NCBI GenBank assembly: GCA_003260075.1 | Contig: QLIY01000459.1 | Location: 61,002-125,001, forward strand | Origin: Phallusia mammillata | Taxonomy: Eukaryota > Chordata > Ascidiacea > Phlebobranchia > Ascidiidae | Direction of reading: 5' to 3' | DNA length: 64,000 nt | Shown here: in pieces, positions 1-14,108 of the stretch | Numbering within the stretch: position 1 is the first letter of the stretch | How the letters are laid out: each line of letters opens with the position of its first letter | The notes under the pieces: model-generated | What the model was told of the DNA's origin: nothing | Seen by the model: only the letters and a program-made list of their open reading frames with translations | The model's database searches: none | Translations under genes and position numbers: made by a program

Positions 1-3000
1 CAACCAATTCCTTACAATACAAAACATTTTCATTCCTCCACAATAGACAAATAATACGGCTAAACCATACAAAGATCAGTTAAGATCGAGTCTTTTATAA
101 AGTTCAAAGGGTTATACAGCGTCTTTTTACAAACCACATGTAAAATTGAAATTAAGTTGTATTTACTTTATCTTGGTTTAGCTAGAAAATCAAACAATGC
201 ATTTTTTTTAGCCAGGCGATTGTGCTTCCAAGGATAATGAGAATATGTTTTGGTATTTGTTTGCAAAGATGTAAACAGACAATATGACAATGCCTGGGTT
301 TCCTGTTTTTAACTACAACAACAGCAACAGCAACAACAATACAAGGAATACACAGAAGAGAATTCCTTCAATGCCTGATAAATAAACCAACACCAAACTC
401 TTTGACAAGATAAAAACATGTTATCATTTAATGACATATATAACAGCACAAATAGATGTAAAAAGCAACATGTCTCCTTATTCAATCGTTTTGGCAAATG
501 CTCATGCCATCATCAGTGATATAAAGGACATCAGTGATTATTTTTAACTTAAAATTGATGCAGTTCATAAAATTTTTGATTAATATATTAATAGATTTGA
601 ATTAATAGATTGTCAAAGGTTGACATTTGTTGATGTACATCTTCTCAAACTTTCTATTTATTGTGTAAGTATAAAAAAAAATTCCTGGTAAAAATATGAC
701 AACAAAATAAACAGGAACTAAGAAATGATTGAAAACAGCATATTGGGAGGTGGAAATATAAAATTAGCCACAACCCCCCCCCCTGACATTTGTTCTATTA
801 AGTGTGTAAGTATAAAAAACATTTCCTGGTAAAAATAGGAAAATGTTTTTATACTTACAACAAAATAAACAGGAACTAAGAAATGATTGAAAACAGCATG
901 TTGGGAGGCGGAAATATAAAATTAGCCACAAAAACACACATGAAATGCTTCAAAAGTTTAAAATAAAAGTACATAGGCTTCATAGAAATCAGCTGTTTTT
1001 AAAGTTCAGGTTCATAAATCCACAACCAGTAGATTATTTGTAAAGCGTTTGAGTGACAAACAAAGTCAATGAACCGATGCGACTCCGCCCAATACAATCC
1101 TAAGAAAAGCAAGTCAGCGGAAAATCCAGGCTTTGTTACTTTGGGGTTTGAGGTTGGATTTGTGTTTTCTTTTCAAAGCCTTGTCAATTATTTTTCAGAA
1201 GCTTGAAGACAATTGTTTAAGCAATACAAACAAATGATGAAAAACATCAGGCTGTTTTTGCGTTACTGACAAACTTTAAACATTCACATGTGAAGTTTGT
1301 TTAATTCAATGAGTATTTTTGTGAGTAAAATAATTGTTATTTCTACTCCATAAAAACTTTGCAAATCGCCTACATTTTTAATCTTTTTTAAACTGTTTGA
1401 ATGGAAACAAACAAAAATGTCACCCACATTTAACTAAACAACAAAAACCAATAAAAAGTTTTTGTAAGTTTTACCATCATGTAGAAACAAAATCACAAAG
1501 TTAACACTAAACGGGAATTATTCATAAACTAGAGGAGAATCAAGTTTAATTAAGATTATGCGTTGGTGTTAATTGAGGTGATTAAAAACAATATGTATCG
1601 CCAAACGAAAGTGACACACTTTCATTAGTCTTGTAAAATATTAATGGAGCTCACATAAAAAGTCACGTTGATCTATTTTCAAGAATGGGACCATTTTAAT
1701 CGCTCCTAAGTCCACACAACGCAAAGCATGTGGTTGCCCCATTCAATAAGTTAGCGAACAAAATATTTACGCTTTATATCGAGAGAATGACTGCAAGTTT
1801 GTTTAGTTGGCTGGTGAGAAAGTGTGTGTTTGCACTCCTGTATTGTCTGTAAATCAGTAACTAGTGGCACGATGTGGTCACGACAAAAACATGGTCGCGA
1901 TTAAAAAATAAACTTTCATGCATTTGCTAAACAGGGTATCTCCCTTATTTTGCAGCAATGCTAATGCAAAATTGGACAAACATCGCTGCAATTAATTTGA
2001 TACTTTGTATGGTTTTTTAAATCAAATAAAAGCGGAATTGTGGCAAGATGTGATATATATTACGAGAACAGCTTTTTTGCAAGTCATAAAAAAGCTTTTT
2101 GGTAAATGTCATTTCTAGATAAACTTCCATATAGACACAGTAAATTACACTTTTTGAAAACGTAAATTTGCAGATATATACTGTTTCTGTCAAGCATATC
2201 ATACGTATAAGTTTAACTTGTTAATTGGCCAAATCTTTCAAACAGAATTTTTCATGTTTATGCTAAACTATCCAAATCATTTACCTTTTTACTAAACAAA
2301 CCAATGACTAAATCAACTTTAAATTTTTGGAGATAAATTAGTGAGATGATTGCCGCATGATATTATTCATATTTGAATACATTGCAGTTATTTAGCGAGT
2401 TTCCGGAAACAGTCTTTGCAAGAACTTCCTGTCTCTGCTGTCAGAAGTTAGCCGGCACATAAAGCATTGGGCACAAACAGAATATGGAACAAAATTTGAT
2501 GGATTTACCGGATCTGACTGTACCACCATATATTACAACAGAGTAACACATATTAATATAAAGCTAGTGATCATCAAACATGTTTAAATGAACAGTTGCT
2601 GCCAGGCATAATGGTGAAGTAATACATTTGGCAGAAGAGTATTAATTATATAGTTCATAAATATCAAACTGTTTATTTTTTTGGAATACTTTATATGGAT
2701 CTGTGCAAGAGCATTTGCTAAAATGTTTAAACAATAAAGATTTTTACATCTATTTGGCCATTATTTTCATCATTAAACTTACGTTTATTTTTTGCTGTTA
2801 TAAAATTGTTATCACTTGAATTAATCCATAAAAATTGTAACAATACTGCATGGACTTATTGCCAAAGTTTTTAGCGTGTTTCTGATTTCAAAAAAAGAAA
2901 AATAGCACAATTTAAGATCCTAAGTCTTGTTTAACTAAAGTCCAAAAACATATTTTTGACAAGTTTTTAAAAATTTGAAAAGTGTGTTTTGAACAACTTT

Positions 3001-3226
3001 CCAGAGACACACCGTCATAATACCAACTACTATGACATCACAATATTAGCTTTGACGTGAGTCATCATATCAAGCACACACAACCTTTCAAAATGTCATA
3101 AATTTATCGAGTAATATTGGTTGGTAAGAAAAATTGTTTATGACCAAAAAATGTTTTCAAATGTGAAAATAAAAATCAACAAACAAGGATAAACATAGAG
3201 TCCTTGTCATAGAAATCTCTGGTGGA

Positions 3227-3228
<2 letters not shown>

Positions 3229-3291
<63 letters not shown>
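3229..3291 (+). repeat. Long C run, 63 bases
   Basis: Pure C with no duplicated flank visible. Probably a placeholder or collapsed region rather than true sequence. Confidence 0.8.
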
Positions 3292-3292
<1 letters not shown>

Positions 3293-3809
3293 TTCAAGCA
3301 TAACATTTAGCCATGTGACCCAATTAAATTCTATTCAGCGCAACGGGGCGTTAAAGTTTGCATTGAAATGACACAATGGTCCCGGACATGATTGAAATGA
3401 CCTTCAAACAGTGACACAACAACAAAACTTGTTTTGAACATTTTGAGATGAAAATGAGAAACAGATTTTTGTTTAATAGTAGCAAAAAAAGTTCCAAAAC
3501 AACAGAAATTTCTTAAATGCTGACTTAACAAAATTATTCTTACTTATTTACTATCTTGAGTTTTTTTAAATGATTGAGATGAAAACAAAAAAATATATTT
3601 TAGCTAAATAGTAACAAAAAACATTCCAACACAACAAAATGCTGACTGATATGTGTCAACAACATTATTCTTACTTATTTACTGTCTTCAGTCTCATCCA
3701 GATAAATAACAATAATACACAGACGGATTTGAGTGTGTTGAATTTGTCAGCTAAGTAATTTAATTTTCCAGATAAATGTTTCAGTTATTTATCAATAAAA
3801 TTGAAAATA

Positions 3810-3994
3810 CAGTACACCTCAGTTGATCAGGACACGTTTGGATAAAAAAAATGCCTGGATTAGGCAAAAATCTGGATTAACTGATGTCGATTAGTGAAAA
3901 CCTTACCACATTACAAATCATTTGTACCTCAAGTTTTGGTCCAAATTAGGCGAAGATCAGGATTAACCGAATCAGGTTTAACCAAGGTTGACTG
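3810..3994. mobile_element. pogo/Tigger-like MITE with TA flanks
   Basis: 185 bp. Starts CAGTACACCTCAGTTGATC and ends AACCAAGGTTGACTG, flanked by TA on both sides (3808-3809 and 3995-3996). Diverged relatives sharing 'GGTTAATCCGGAT' and 'ACAAATGATTTGTAATGTGG' occur at about 4330-4560, 23411-23568, 31656-31850, 31914-32003, 38235-38345 and 38450-38672. Confidence 0.75.
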
Positions 3995-4700
3995 TAGATG
4001 GTTTTTGTGACTAATTATTGTCAAAAAGACAAGCAACAACACACATTACCAACAGCAACAGAATAAAGTTACTAACTCCATTAAGTTTAGGCTTCAAAGT
4101 AACCGTACATTCAATATACAGAAAATTCCCCCCCCCCAACAGTGACACAACAACAAAACTTGTTTTGAACATTTTGAGATGAAAACAAAAAAACATATTT
4201 TAGCCAAATAGTAGCAAAAAACATTTCAACACAACAAAATGCTGACTTACATGTGTCAATAAAATTCTTCTTACTTATTTACTATCTTCAGTCTTATCCA
4301 AATAAATAACAATAATACACAGATTTTTTATGTTTGGATAAAAAATTTGCCTGGCTTAACCAATGTCGATTAGTTGAAACCTTACCACATTATAATTCAT
4401 TTGTATCTCAAGTTTTGCCGGATTAGGCCAAGACCTGGATTAACCGATGTCGATTAGTTAAAACCTTTCCACATTACAAATCATTTGTAACTCAATTTTG
4501 GTCAAAATTAGGCGAAGATCAGGATTAACCGAATCAGGTTTAACCTAGGTTGACTGTAGATGTTTTTTGTGACTAATTATTGTTAAAAAGACAAGCAACA
4601 ACACACATTACGAACAGAATTAAGTAACCAAACCCAATTAGCTTCGGCTTCAAAGTAACATACACTACACAGAAAGTTGGTAAATTTGTTTTATCTTTAC

Positions 4701-7700
4701 CTGATAGAACAGTGGGTCTTGTTGGTGGAGATTGAAGAAAACTTTCCGAGCCTTTTGACGGCGGCATTCTTTCACTTTCGCTTGTAGTTCTCATCACCAA
4801 ACGACGATTGGCAAAGGCATTTTGGTAATCTGAACTTTTAGCACTAAACAAAATTTTAAATAAAGATTATAAACTGGATATACATTATGTGTGTCAGTTT
4901 CTTACATTATGTTTAAAATTTTGTTTTCATATTTTTTGTATATTTGAGCAAACACATAGTTTAACAACATAATTTAAGATTTGTTACATAAAACATCTTT
5001 AAAATCTCCCAAATCAGTCAGTCTAAAATCCAAAGTTTTTACAATTTTTAGATAATTACGAAATGTTAAACAAATTTTTTCAAAAAAAATAAAAACTCAC
5101 TTCAAAATTGTTTCTCACAAATGATAAAAAGCAAAGTTTAAAAAAGGCTATAAAGTCTGTAAAGGTTTAAAAATTGTTCTGTTTCAGTTTAAAATTGTTG
5201 TTTTATGAGATAGCCACACTGGCCACACAACTTCAAGTTTAGTTATGTGGGTTTGCCACGTGCACAAACGACACAATAACAAGAGGTACAAACTTCAAAG
5301 TTAAAACAACACAGATTGAGTGGGATCGAGTGCCATTGTGTTCTGCTCACCGTGAGACAGGTTTGTGCTGGTAATAACCGCGGGGAGTGCTGTAGTATTG
5401 GAACATAACCGACGTGCTTCGTGGCGACATGCTGTACACATTCAGTGGTGTTCCGTTGTGGTGACTACTAGACCGTGAAAACGCTGGAAAATATTTGAAG
5501 AAATAGTTGTTTACATGTAAATAATGTTCATGAAATGCTTATAAGGCAGGTACAAATCCAATTTAGCTTGGAAATTCAACCCCAAAATTGTGTACACATT
5601 TCTTAACCATCAACTAATGCTGTTCAAAGCCAGGTATTAACATATATTTTCATATTTAGAAAGTTACTGATCTAAATTCAAAACCAGCCAAATTTATTGC
5701 AGCATTTTTCACAGTCTTATTTTTAACATAAATTTTGTACTATATTGTTAACACAAAGTTTGCAGTGCTATTATTTTGTTGCTTGTAATATTTAATATAT
5801 ACATTTGGTATTGGAAGCAATTTTAATTTACATTTTTAAAAGGTCCATCCAGTGTCTAATTTTTTTTTTTGTGATTCGTTGCAATTATTAATTCAAACAT
5901 GTTTTTATTGATCCACACACTTGCAATGATCTATTTACATCACATTCATCCACAAACAGTTCAACATTTCAGCCTATTTCTTGATGTACAAGATTCGACG
6001 AAATGAAGCACTACTGCTCCCCACACCCACGACAAAGTAAACAATGAATCAATTGTTGGAACAAAAATCAATAAAAGACAAACACAAGAGCCTGTCGCTT
6101 TCCTTTTCCCAACCGTACATTCACTCAGTGCACTGTGGTAAAGCTTGGACGACGTCACAAAATCGTTTGATGATAAGGACTATCATGTTAGCGACGTTAC
6201 TACAATACTTGGTTGTGACAAACATCACTGCTCAAGAAATCAACAACATTGGCAATTTTGCCATGTATTCTGACAATATTGGAATTTTTGTTGCAATTGC
6301 CAAATACAGGGTACAAATAATTTTCACTGCAAGTTACAATTCACATACAATTTTTACTACACCTTGTCATGTTTTTAAGTTGAGTATTTTTGGCAAATTT
6401 CAAATTAGAATTTGAAAATAGGTGGGTGTTTAGCTGAAGTTTGTAATTCATTGATGCAACTATCAGACATTTGTTTCCTTAAAATTCCTTATTGTTTTAT
6501 AATCACCAGAATAAACTTTCACTTTGGGCAAAGAGAAAGCGTCCAAGAAATGGGGTTGCAACCCACTGGTTAAAAACCAATGCCATAACCCAAAGTGAAA
6601 CATTTTTTGGAGAAATGCAACTATTGCTGTTATAACAACACCATCCATCATACATAAAGCAGTTTTAAAACCAAGTAAAAATGTTGAGGAAAAGGACTGA
6701 CTTTAATGTTGGGGTACAGCTTTCTTGGCACCCATTAAATGCTTGTTTTTTTAGGTATTCAATGATTTTATACATTTCCAAGATAGAAACTGACATAGAG
6801 GTTTAATGTAAACCAGTGGTTCTCAAAATGCTCACCCTGAAATGTAGGCAGATGCACTGTACAATAATAAGAGTGACAGGATTCTAAAACTTTCCCCCCC
6901 CCCTAATGTTGGGGTACAGCTTTCTTGGCACCCATTAAATGCTTGTTTTTTAGGTATACAATGATTTTATACATTTCCAAGATAGAAACTTGATGTAAAC
7001 CAGTGGTTCTCATAATGCTCACCCTGAAATGTAGGCAGATGCAGTGTACAATAAGAAGATTTATATGACAATATTCTAAAATTTAATGACAATTTCTCCA
7101 CATTAAATATTGTGCCCAAATATTCAGTTGTTGTTGTTTTTTCGAAGGTGCTCTTTGCAAAGAGTTTGAGAAACAATGGTGTTCGTCACAAAAAAACATG
7201 GTGTTATATCAAACATCAATAAGCTTAAGTATATTCACCTATGAGTGGAATACCCCCCCCCCCTCCACATTCAATATTGCGCCCAAATATTCAGTTTTTT
7301 TTCAAAGGTGCAAAAAGTTTTAGAAACACTGGTATGCACCACAAAAAAAAAGGTGTTATGTCAAAAACAAATTGCCTAAGTTTATTCACCTATGAGTGGA
7401 ATGCATAATAATCCCAGTGCTACCAAATTTAAATCATACTCCACTGCTTGTATGAGTTGTCAATAACACTAATGTCCATCATAAGAAACACAGTGTTATG
7501 CCAGATGGCTTAAGTGTATCCATATGACAGTCCAATAATAGTTTCAACTTGAATCATACTCCAGTAATTGTGTAAGTTGTCAATAAGATTGTCACACTCT
7601 AAGTTCTCTAGGGAAACAATAGAGAAAATCACATTACGCACCAGTTACTGGAGAATTGTCCTCTTCTATTCTGGAATCAGGATTTGTGATGGAGTCTCCT

Positions 7701-7744
7701 GAACTGCTGGAGTCGTTACCCGATCTACGAGTCATTGAAGACGC
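4701..7744 (-). CDS. Three internal exons of an unrecognised Ser-rich protein (partial gene)
   Basis: Three exons with proper AG/GT borders and consistent phase: 7642-7744 (ASSMTRRSGNDSSSSGDS..., phase 0 to 1), 5351-5483 (AFSRSSSHHNGTPLNVYSM..., phase 1 to 2) and 4701-4843 (RAKSSDYQNAFANRRLVM..., ending SPPTRPTVLSG, phase 2 to 1). Together they give about 126 residues with no stop. The product is rich in Ser, Thr, Arg and Pro, with several R-x-x-S/T contexts, as in a disordered phosphorylated region. I do not recognise the family. Exons further upstream (higher coordinates) or downstream (below 4701) were not found, so both ends are open. The middle exon includes a Tyr-rich stretch, QYYSTPRGYYQHKP. 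Confidence 0.6.
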
Positions 7745-8404
7745 CTGGTGATTTAACAACCAGATTATATAAACTAATCAAGTGGCTACAGCAAAACAGC
7801 ACTTCTGTTGCATATCCTTTATCTCATGGTTTATCACTACACAAAAATGTCACTAACAGTTCTTGTTTTCACATTTTTAATTCGGTGACAATTATTGGAC
7901 ATAATGGGAGTTAAGAATTCATCTACATGGTTTTAATAATACACTGACAATACTTTTATAGTGAAATATATTTGTTTTTCATTGAGAATGCCAACAGATT
8001 TTAACCCGGAAATAAATGTTTATGAACTTGTGGCATACAAGTTTATTATCATCAATGGCCAAAAACATAACTTTGAATGCTTTGTAAAGAACAACAGTTA
8101 CATATATATATTTAAAAAGTCCATCAAGAAAAGGACTATTACCCATTTACATGCTGTTATTCTAAAAAGAAAAGATTACATCCAGCAAAGATTTATATAT
8201 TTATTTTGTAAATATCAGTAAAAGTATTTTGTGGTCGCTATTCACAGAACAACATATTTACAGTAAACATTTTCAGCAGTCAGTTTCAATCACGGAGCCC
8301 AAAACTGTCAAAGTATTACCAAAAGCGGGAGTCTGTGGAGTAAAATATGTGAACAAATGCTATTGCCCATCAATAACCACAGAGGAAAGTGTAGTATCCT
8401 TGTA

Positions 8405-8760
8405 AAAAGTTATGACATAAAACCATAAGTAGGATCAGCCCTGAAGTGTCTATGCACACCAGCAATTTATACAAACTCACATAGAAATCATAGTATGTCA
8501 TGCCCATTGAAGATGTCATACTCAATCAGCTGGTCAGCAGGCCTTCGCCTTGCCGTATGGTGAATGCTTGGTGACCAGGTGATTGGGTACAATGCCTTCA
8601 ATAGACCTGGCGAACTATGATGCTTGTTTAAACCAACCACAAACCTGGGATGGAATGGGAATACTGACGGCTGCACTGTTAACATTCTTGGCAGCAATTT
8701 TGATGCTTGGACTTGGATTGCCATTAGTTTTGTTGTAATGCACATTGTTGGCCGTCATAG
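8405..8760. repeat. Two SINE bodies head to head
   Basis: A minus-orientation body (GGATCAGCCCTGAAGTGTCT, 8432-8451) followed by a plus-orientation body (CCTTGCCGTATGGTGAATGC, 8548-8567, then GGTGACCAGGTGATTGGGTA). No B-box is visible. The open frame across this stretch is not a gene. Confidence 0.55.
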
Positions 8761-9143
8761 GTGGACCATGGTGTAGCATCTTGGCTTTATGACTTCAAAA
8801 CTTGTCTGCAAAAAAGTAACAACCTGTAAAGCTACAAACAGTGCACACTGTTTCGACCTATAAAGGTCTCACTAGAGCTCAGGTTTTTTTTTAAGGTTTG
8901 GTTTGGGTGACCGCTAAGTAGTTTTAAGAGATCGCAAGTGTTTCATTTAAATCCCAAAAAATAGCCATATTTGCTTATTTGGGAAACCGATGGAGAAATT
9001 TGGGGGACAGTTTCGGTCCCCCAAAACACCTTAAAAAACACTGCTAGAGCTAATATAGGCTTTTATTTGTGGGAAGTAATCAGCAATCAGTGTGTTAAAT
9101 GTATTTTATTTTGCTGCTTAGCAGAAGAAGACTTATTCTAGAC

Positions 9144-9399
9144 CAGTGGTTCACAACCAGGGCCCATGGCCCCCCAGGGTGGATTCTTGGTTACTCTATT
9201 CGTAAGTTATCATGACTGCGGATTCTTGGTTACTCTATTCGACCTGTTTAAAGCCGAAATTTGTACCGAATTCCAACACGAGATTGCCTTTTACATTTTT
9301 CAAGGGGGCCACAGGTCCTTCAGGGTTACTTAAAGGGGGCCATGAGGCCAAAAAGTGACTTTTAGGGGGCCAAGGTCCACCAAAGGTTGAGAACCACTG
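9144..9399. mobile_element. hAT-type MITE with perfect 8-bp target duplication
   Basis: 256 bp with terminal inverted repeats beginning CAGTGGTTCACAACC and ending GGTTGAGAACCACTG. The flanks are TTCTAGAC at 9136-9143 and again at 9400-9407, a perfect 8-bp target-site duplication as expected for hAT elements. The interior is Gly/Pro-neutral filler with repeated GGGGGCC blocks and no open frame, so it is non-autonomous. Confidence 0.9.
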
Positions 9400-10070
9400 T
9401 TCTAGACTTTCTTAATGGATAGCAGTTATTTTCACGATCAATTAAATGCAGCACATTAAATATTTATGCTAACAAGTTGTTCTCTATCTTTATTTCAAAC
9501 CCACTACCTTTATTTTTTAACTTGAAAAATTTAAAAGTATGAACCATTTGACATAAAACATTTACTTTAAGCAAAACCATTCTGTTCAAATAAATTAAAG
9601 AACATTGAAAACAAAAATAGCCTAATAGTTTAAATTGACATTTTTTTTATTAAATTTCGCTTAAAATCAATAATTATAAGATAACAAACAAGACAATATC
9701 ATAATAGACCTATTAAGCGACATCTGTGCAGAAGAAATAATTGACACAGGGCACCAAGCAATCTTCTGACACATAATGCCTAGTATGAATCACAATTGAT
9801 TTGCTGGGTATTGCAATAAGATTCTTATGATGCATTGTGGGTATATCGAAGTAAGATGACAGCATAAAATATGGACATCTTGGGTTAATGACACACTCTG
9901 TTTAATTCAGTGGTTCGTAACTAGTGGTCTATTATGATGTTTGGCTTGTCCACAGGACATTAGTTATATTCAGTGTAAATTTTGAAATGGTTGCATATTA
10001 TTTATTGATTATATTCATTACAAAAAAAGGTTATCCAAGTTATTGGTCATTTGTTGTTGTCTGTTATTTC

Positions 10071-10071
<1 letters not shown>

Positions 10072-10136
<65 letters not shown>
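10072..10136 (+). repeat. Long C run, 65 bases
   Basis: Pure C between unrelated flanks; the right flank is a family-1 repeat (CAAATGTTTCGGCAAATGCT). Poly-Pro frames across it are artefacts. Confidence 0.8.
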
Positions 10137-10141
<5 letters not shown>

Positions 10142-11394
10142 AAATGTTTCGGCAAATGCTCATGCCATCATCAGTGATACGAAGGGCCATTATTGTCGCT
10201 TTTTACATCTATTTGGGCTGTTATTTTCATTAAACTTATGAACAGATCCATATATAGTGTTTCTAAGTACACACTTTATGATTATATTGCTTTGGTTTCT
10301 TTAAAATGAAATTAATGACAAATGAAAATTGCTTATACTGACCTGAATCTGCTTTTTTAGTTGACACCAGGTTTTCTTAAAATAAACTAACTTATTCAGC
10401 CAAAGCAATTAACATTGATATTTTTACATAATCATGCCCTTCTTTCTTAGTTTTATATCTGTAATCAGAAATATAGTAAACTGAAACCTTTCCCCCCCCC
10501 CGACAAATGAAAATTGCTTATACTGACCTGAATCTGCTTTTTTAGTTGAGACCAGGTTTTCTTAAAAGAAACTAAGTTATTCAGCCAAAGCAATTAACGT
10601 TGATATTTTTACATAATCATGCCTTTCTCTCTTAGTTTTATATCTGTAATCAAAAATATAGTAAACTGAAACTCTCACCATTAAGTGCATGTAAGTTTTG
10701 TGAAGCAAAGTGAATTCATTGTAAGGGCAAAACAGAGGGAAAATAAGTTTGCGAAACACAAATTAACTATATTTCGTTCATTTCTGTGCAAATCAACAAA
10801 AATCTTAGTTGTGTCAAGAAATTAAATTGCACCTTCAATGAGTGAGATTACTGATCATAATAAAATTGCAGTGTTGTCATGCTAAAAGCTATTTTGTTAA
10901 CAAACTAAACTTATTTATAGGATTTTATTCACTAGGATATATAATTTTCATCCCACATAATATTTTAAATGAGAAAATGTAGAATAACAAAATAGTTCTG
11001 ATTCATTCAGGACCAAAAAGAGATTGACAACTTTTTTAGTGACTTTAATATCTTTTGCATATTGCATTGCGATTGCGAGCAATGCACTAAATTTGAAAAA
11101 TAAACTTTATATACTAGTCAATACACTTTACGCAAACAAACTTTATTTTATTTTACAATACACTTGTGCGATGATAATAAGTTACGTCATCTTTCTTGCG
11201 TCAAATCAAAAAACTGAACTTGCACAAAAATGAATAAACACACAACAAAACGCCTCCCAATGGCAAGAAAAGAGCACGCGTAATCTACCGCAACGTCACA
11301 ATAAGTAAGATATTAATTGCCCCTCACACGTCTGCACTCTGCACCCCCCAACTTTTCAGTGCACGTATTTTTTCTGCACACACGAGGTTTGTTT

Positions 11395-11480
11395 ACGAAC
11401 TTTTGCACGAGGCCTCATACGTCATCGACGAAGGCGTGACCACGTGACATCTGCCATTGGTGCGCAGCGACCGTGACGGA
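11395..11480. promoter_or_regulatory. Possible promoter patch (E-box, CCAAT-like, CRE-like)
   Basis: GC-richer than its surroundings, with TACGTCATCGACG, ACCACGTGACAT and GCCATTGGTGCGC within about 60 bases. The orientation toward the minus-strand Ser-rich exons 3.7 kb away is only a guess. Confidence 0.3.
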
Positions 11481-12242
11481 ACTCAGAAAACCTAATTTGT
11501 TTTTTAAAGGTTGTGTGAAATGTCACGTATACCGCTTGCTTATTTGTTATTCAGTAATTTCGATAGACCTGACATCCAACGCCACAGACATGTTAAGTTC
11601 CAGCAATTGTTTGTTGAAATTAAAAAGTCACTGTAACTTTAAACTTGTCTGAAACAAATTGATTGCATAATATTGATCAAATTTTTACTCTTTTTTTTCA
11701 TGCGTAAAAAATAGCTGCTAAAAGCCACCTTGTTTCCGATTTGCTAATAAAAAAACATTGCACAACTAGTTTATACGTATGCACGTTTTGCAGCAGTTAA
11801 TAGGTTTTATTTTTTGTAAAATAAATATAATATAGCGAATTCAGCACTGTAACGTTAATAAAAACCGGCACTATTTCGGGAATCAAACCATTTTCAAATT
11901 TAAGCCGCCCTCCAGCACAGGGCTTTGCTGGTTGTCAACACTATATGCTACCAAGTTATAGCCACTAGTATCTATTAATCATTAGAAACCTCGCCGCCCC
12001 CCCCCCTCTGAAACAAATTGATTGCATAATATTGATCAAATTTTTACTCTTTTTCTTCATGCGTAAAAAATAGCTGCTAAAAGCCACCTTGTTTCCGAAT
12101 TGCTGATAAAAAACATTGCACAACTAGTTTATAGATATGCACGTTTTGCAGCAGTTAATAGGTTTTATTTTTTGTAAAATAAATATAATATAGCGAATTC
12201 AGCACTGTAACGTTAATAAAATCCGGCACTATTTAGGGCAGG

Positions 12243-12244
<2 letters not shown>

Positions 12245-12284
<40 letters not shown>
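12245..12284 (+). repeat. Long C run, 40 bases
   Basis: Follows a block (12007-12235) that repeats 11648-11880. The right flank is new sequence. Confidence 0.8.
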
Positions 12285-14030
12285 TAGTAAAAGGCGAAAG
12301 ATTTATGCGTGTGAGGAGAAACCAGAGTAACGATGTAAAGTAAGCGATCGGCCTAACTCAACGCACTTGCTTTCCGTTTGTGGTGCTCGCGCCTGAAACG
12401 CCCCCCCCCCGGCCAGTGGTTGTTGAACATTTTAGATTTGTGACTCAAATATTCATTCAACGTGCTCTTAGGCTTGAACACAAGCTATTTTTAAAGTTTA
12501 AAAAAACGAGCACATAAAAATTGATAATAATTTACCTCTTATTAAGGTACATTCTCGTGCAATTCGATTGTCTACAAGTTTCAATCAGTCGCCGTAACAT
12601 TTAGTCAGTAACAAACGTTGCACAAACATATGCACGGGTGCAAAAATGTATCCACGGCCTTAACTTATGCACCCTGCTTTGGTACATTTATCAAAACTTT
12701 TCGGTAAACCTAAAACCTCTAATCAGCATTGTAGGCTACCCCAGGCGCAAGCAAAACCAACAATATAACCACACGCTCAGCAAAAATATATTACCGCCCT
12801 TGGTCGAATTGGAACACTGCTGAATAAAGTTAATTCCCCCCCCCCACAATATAACCACACGCTCAGCAAAAATATATTACCGCCCTTGGTCGATTTGAAA
12901 CACTGCTGGATAAAGTTAATCACCCGAAAGCTAATAACATCCTCAAATGAATCTGTTTCATGTACCGACCGCATTTACCAAAACTCTTATTTCGTCATAA
13001 TGCCCTGATTGTTAACATCGAATATCAAACAATGCTTGCGACACCAGACTCGTCACGTGCTCGAACTCGTGTGAACCGACGACTGGTCTTGTGAAATTTT
13101 TAGCAATATGATTTCAGAACGCTTGCAGTCAGATCTTTATGACGTAACACAGATAACTGGAATAAGTGACGTCAGAATCGACCTGAATTCAATTGAAAAA
13201 CACAACACAGGGGATTTGGGACATAATTGAATCTTTAGACGCCCTAAATAATGTCGTGGATTTGTTGAATAAATATAAAATTAATTTGATTCGCAAATCG
13301 GCTATAAGTTGACATTCGTGGATGTTTTTCAGCCTGTTTTTAAACAAAATTTTGCACAGGTTTTGCTGAGATAAGAGCTTGTTACTTTACAATAGCTACG
13401 GATCTTTGCAAAAGTTTAGTTTTTTGACAGAAAACCAGCTCCCCCCCCCCACACAACACAGGGGATTTGGGACATAATTGAATCTTTAGACGCCCTAATA
13501 TAATGTCGTTTTTTGTGGAATAAATAGAGAGTTAATTTGATTCGCAAATCTGGTGTAAGCTGACATTCGTGGATGTTTTTATGCCTGTTTTCAAACAAAA
13601 CTTTACAGAGGCTGTGCTGAGATTAGAGCTTGTTACTTTACAATAGCTACGGATCTTTGCAAAAGTTTAGATTTTTGACAGAAAACCAGCTAAATGTCAG
13701 CCTCAAAACCATAAAAATCAGTCAAAATACCAACAAACATATATCTAGCCTTCAAGAAGTTGATCGATTTTATGTGTAACTTTCTTCTTGCCAATAGCAA
13801 AACATATTCAGTGAACTTTACACCAAAACTGCTAAGCAAACATCAATAAAGTCAACAACACAAACAGTATATATGCGACATGTTTTAACGTTTATACTGT
13901 TTTCAGCCTACTTTAAAAACTACGCAGCACTTAAGCACGTTTAAAAACGCCTTTGTCAAGAATCGCAAAACTTGCGTACCAGCTGCACACACTTCCAAAA
14001 AGCATACAAACCAAGCCATGCTGTAAACTG

Positions 14031-14031
<1 letters not shown>

Positions 14032-14108
<77 letters not shown>
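14032..14108 (+). repeat. Long C run, 77 bases
   Basis: Exactly as long as the run inside CNOT1 exon 17 (45472-45548). No duplicated flank. Confidence 0.8.

Larger units (their letters stand above)
1..4700. other. Non-coding stretch left of the Ser-rich gene
   Basis: AT-rich, no convincing exon. Holds a family-1 repeat (470-530), duplicated blocks around C runs at 774-783 and 4128-4137 (3406-4127 repeated at 4138-4640), the long C run at 3229 and the pogo-like MITE at 3810. Downstream exons of the Ser-rich gene may be here but were not recognised. Confidence 0.6.

Noticed and set aside
301-350. CRISPR-like or tandem repeat (CAACAACAGC repeats)
   Set aside because: Short trinucleotide-type microsatellite with no spacers; the organism is an animal.
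6044-6415. 123-codon open frame on the plus strand
   Set aside because: Low-complexity, no recognisable domain; lies in the intron of the Ser-rich exons on the opposite strand.
8488-8745. 85-codon open frame on the minus strand
   Set aside because: Lies within SINE bodies shared with many other places in the window.
9924-10241. Open frames with long poly-Pro
   Set aside because: They exist only because the 65-base C run reads as Pro; the flanks show no coding character.
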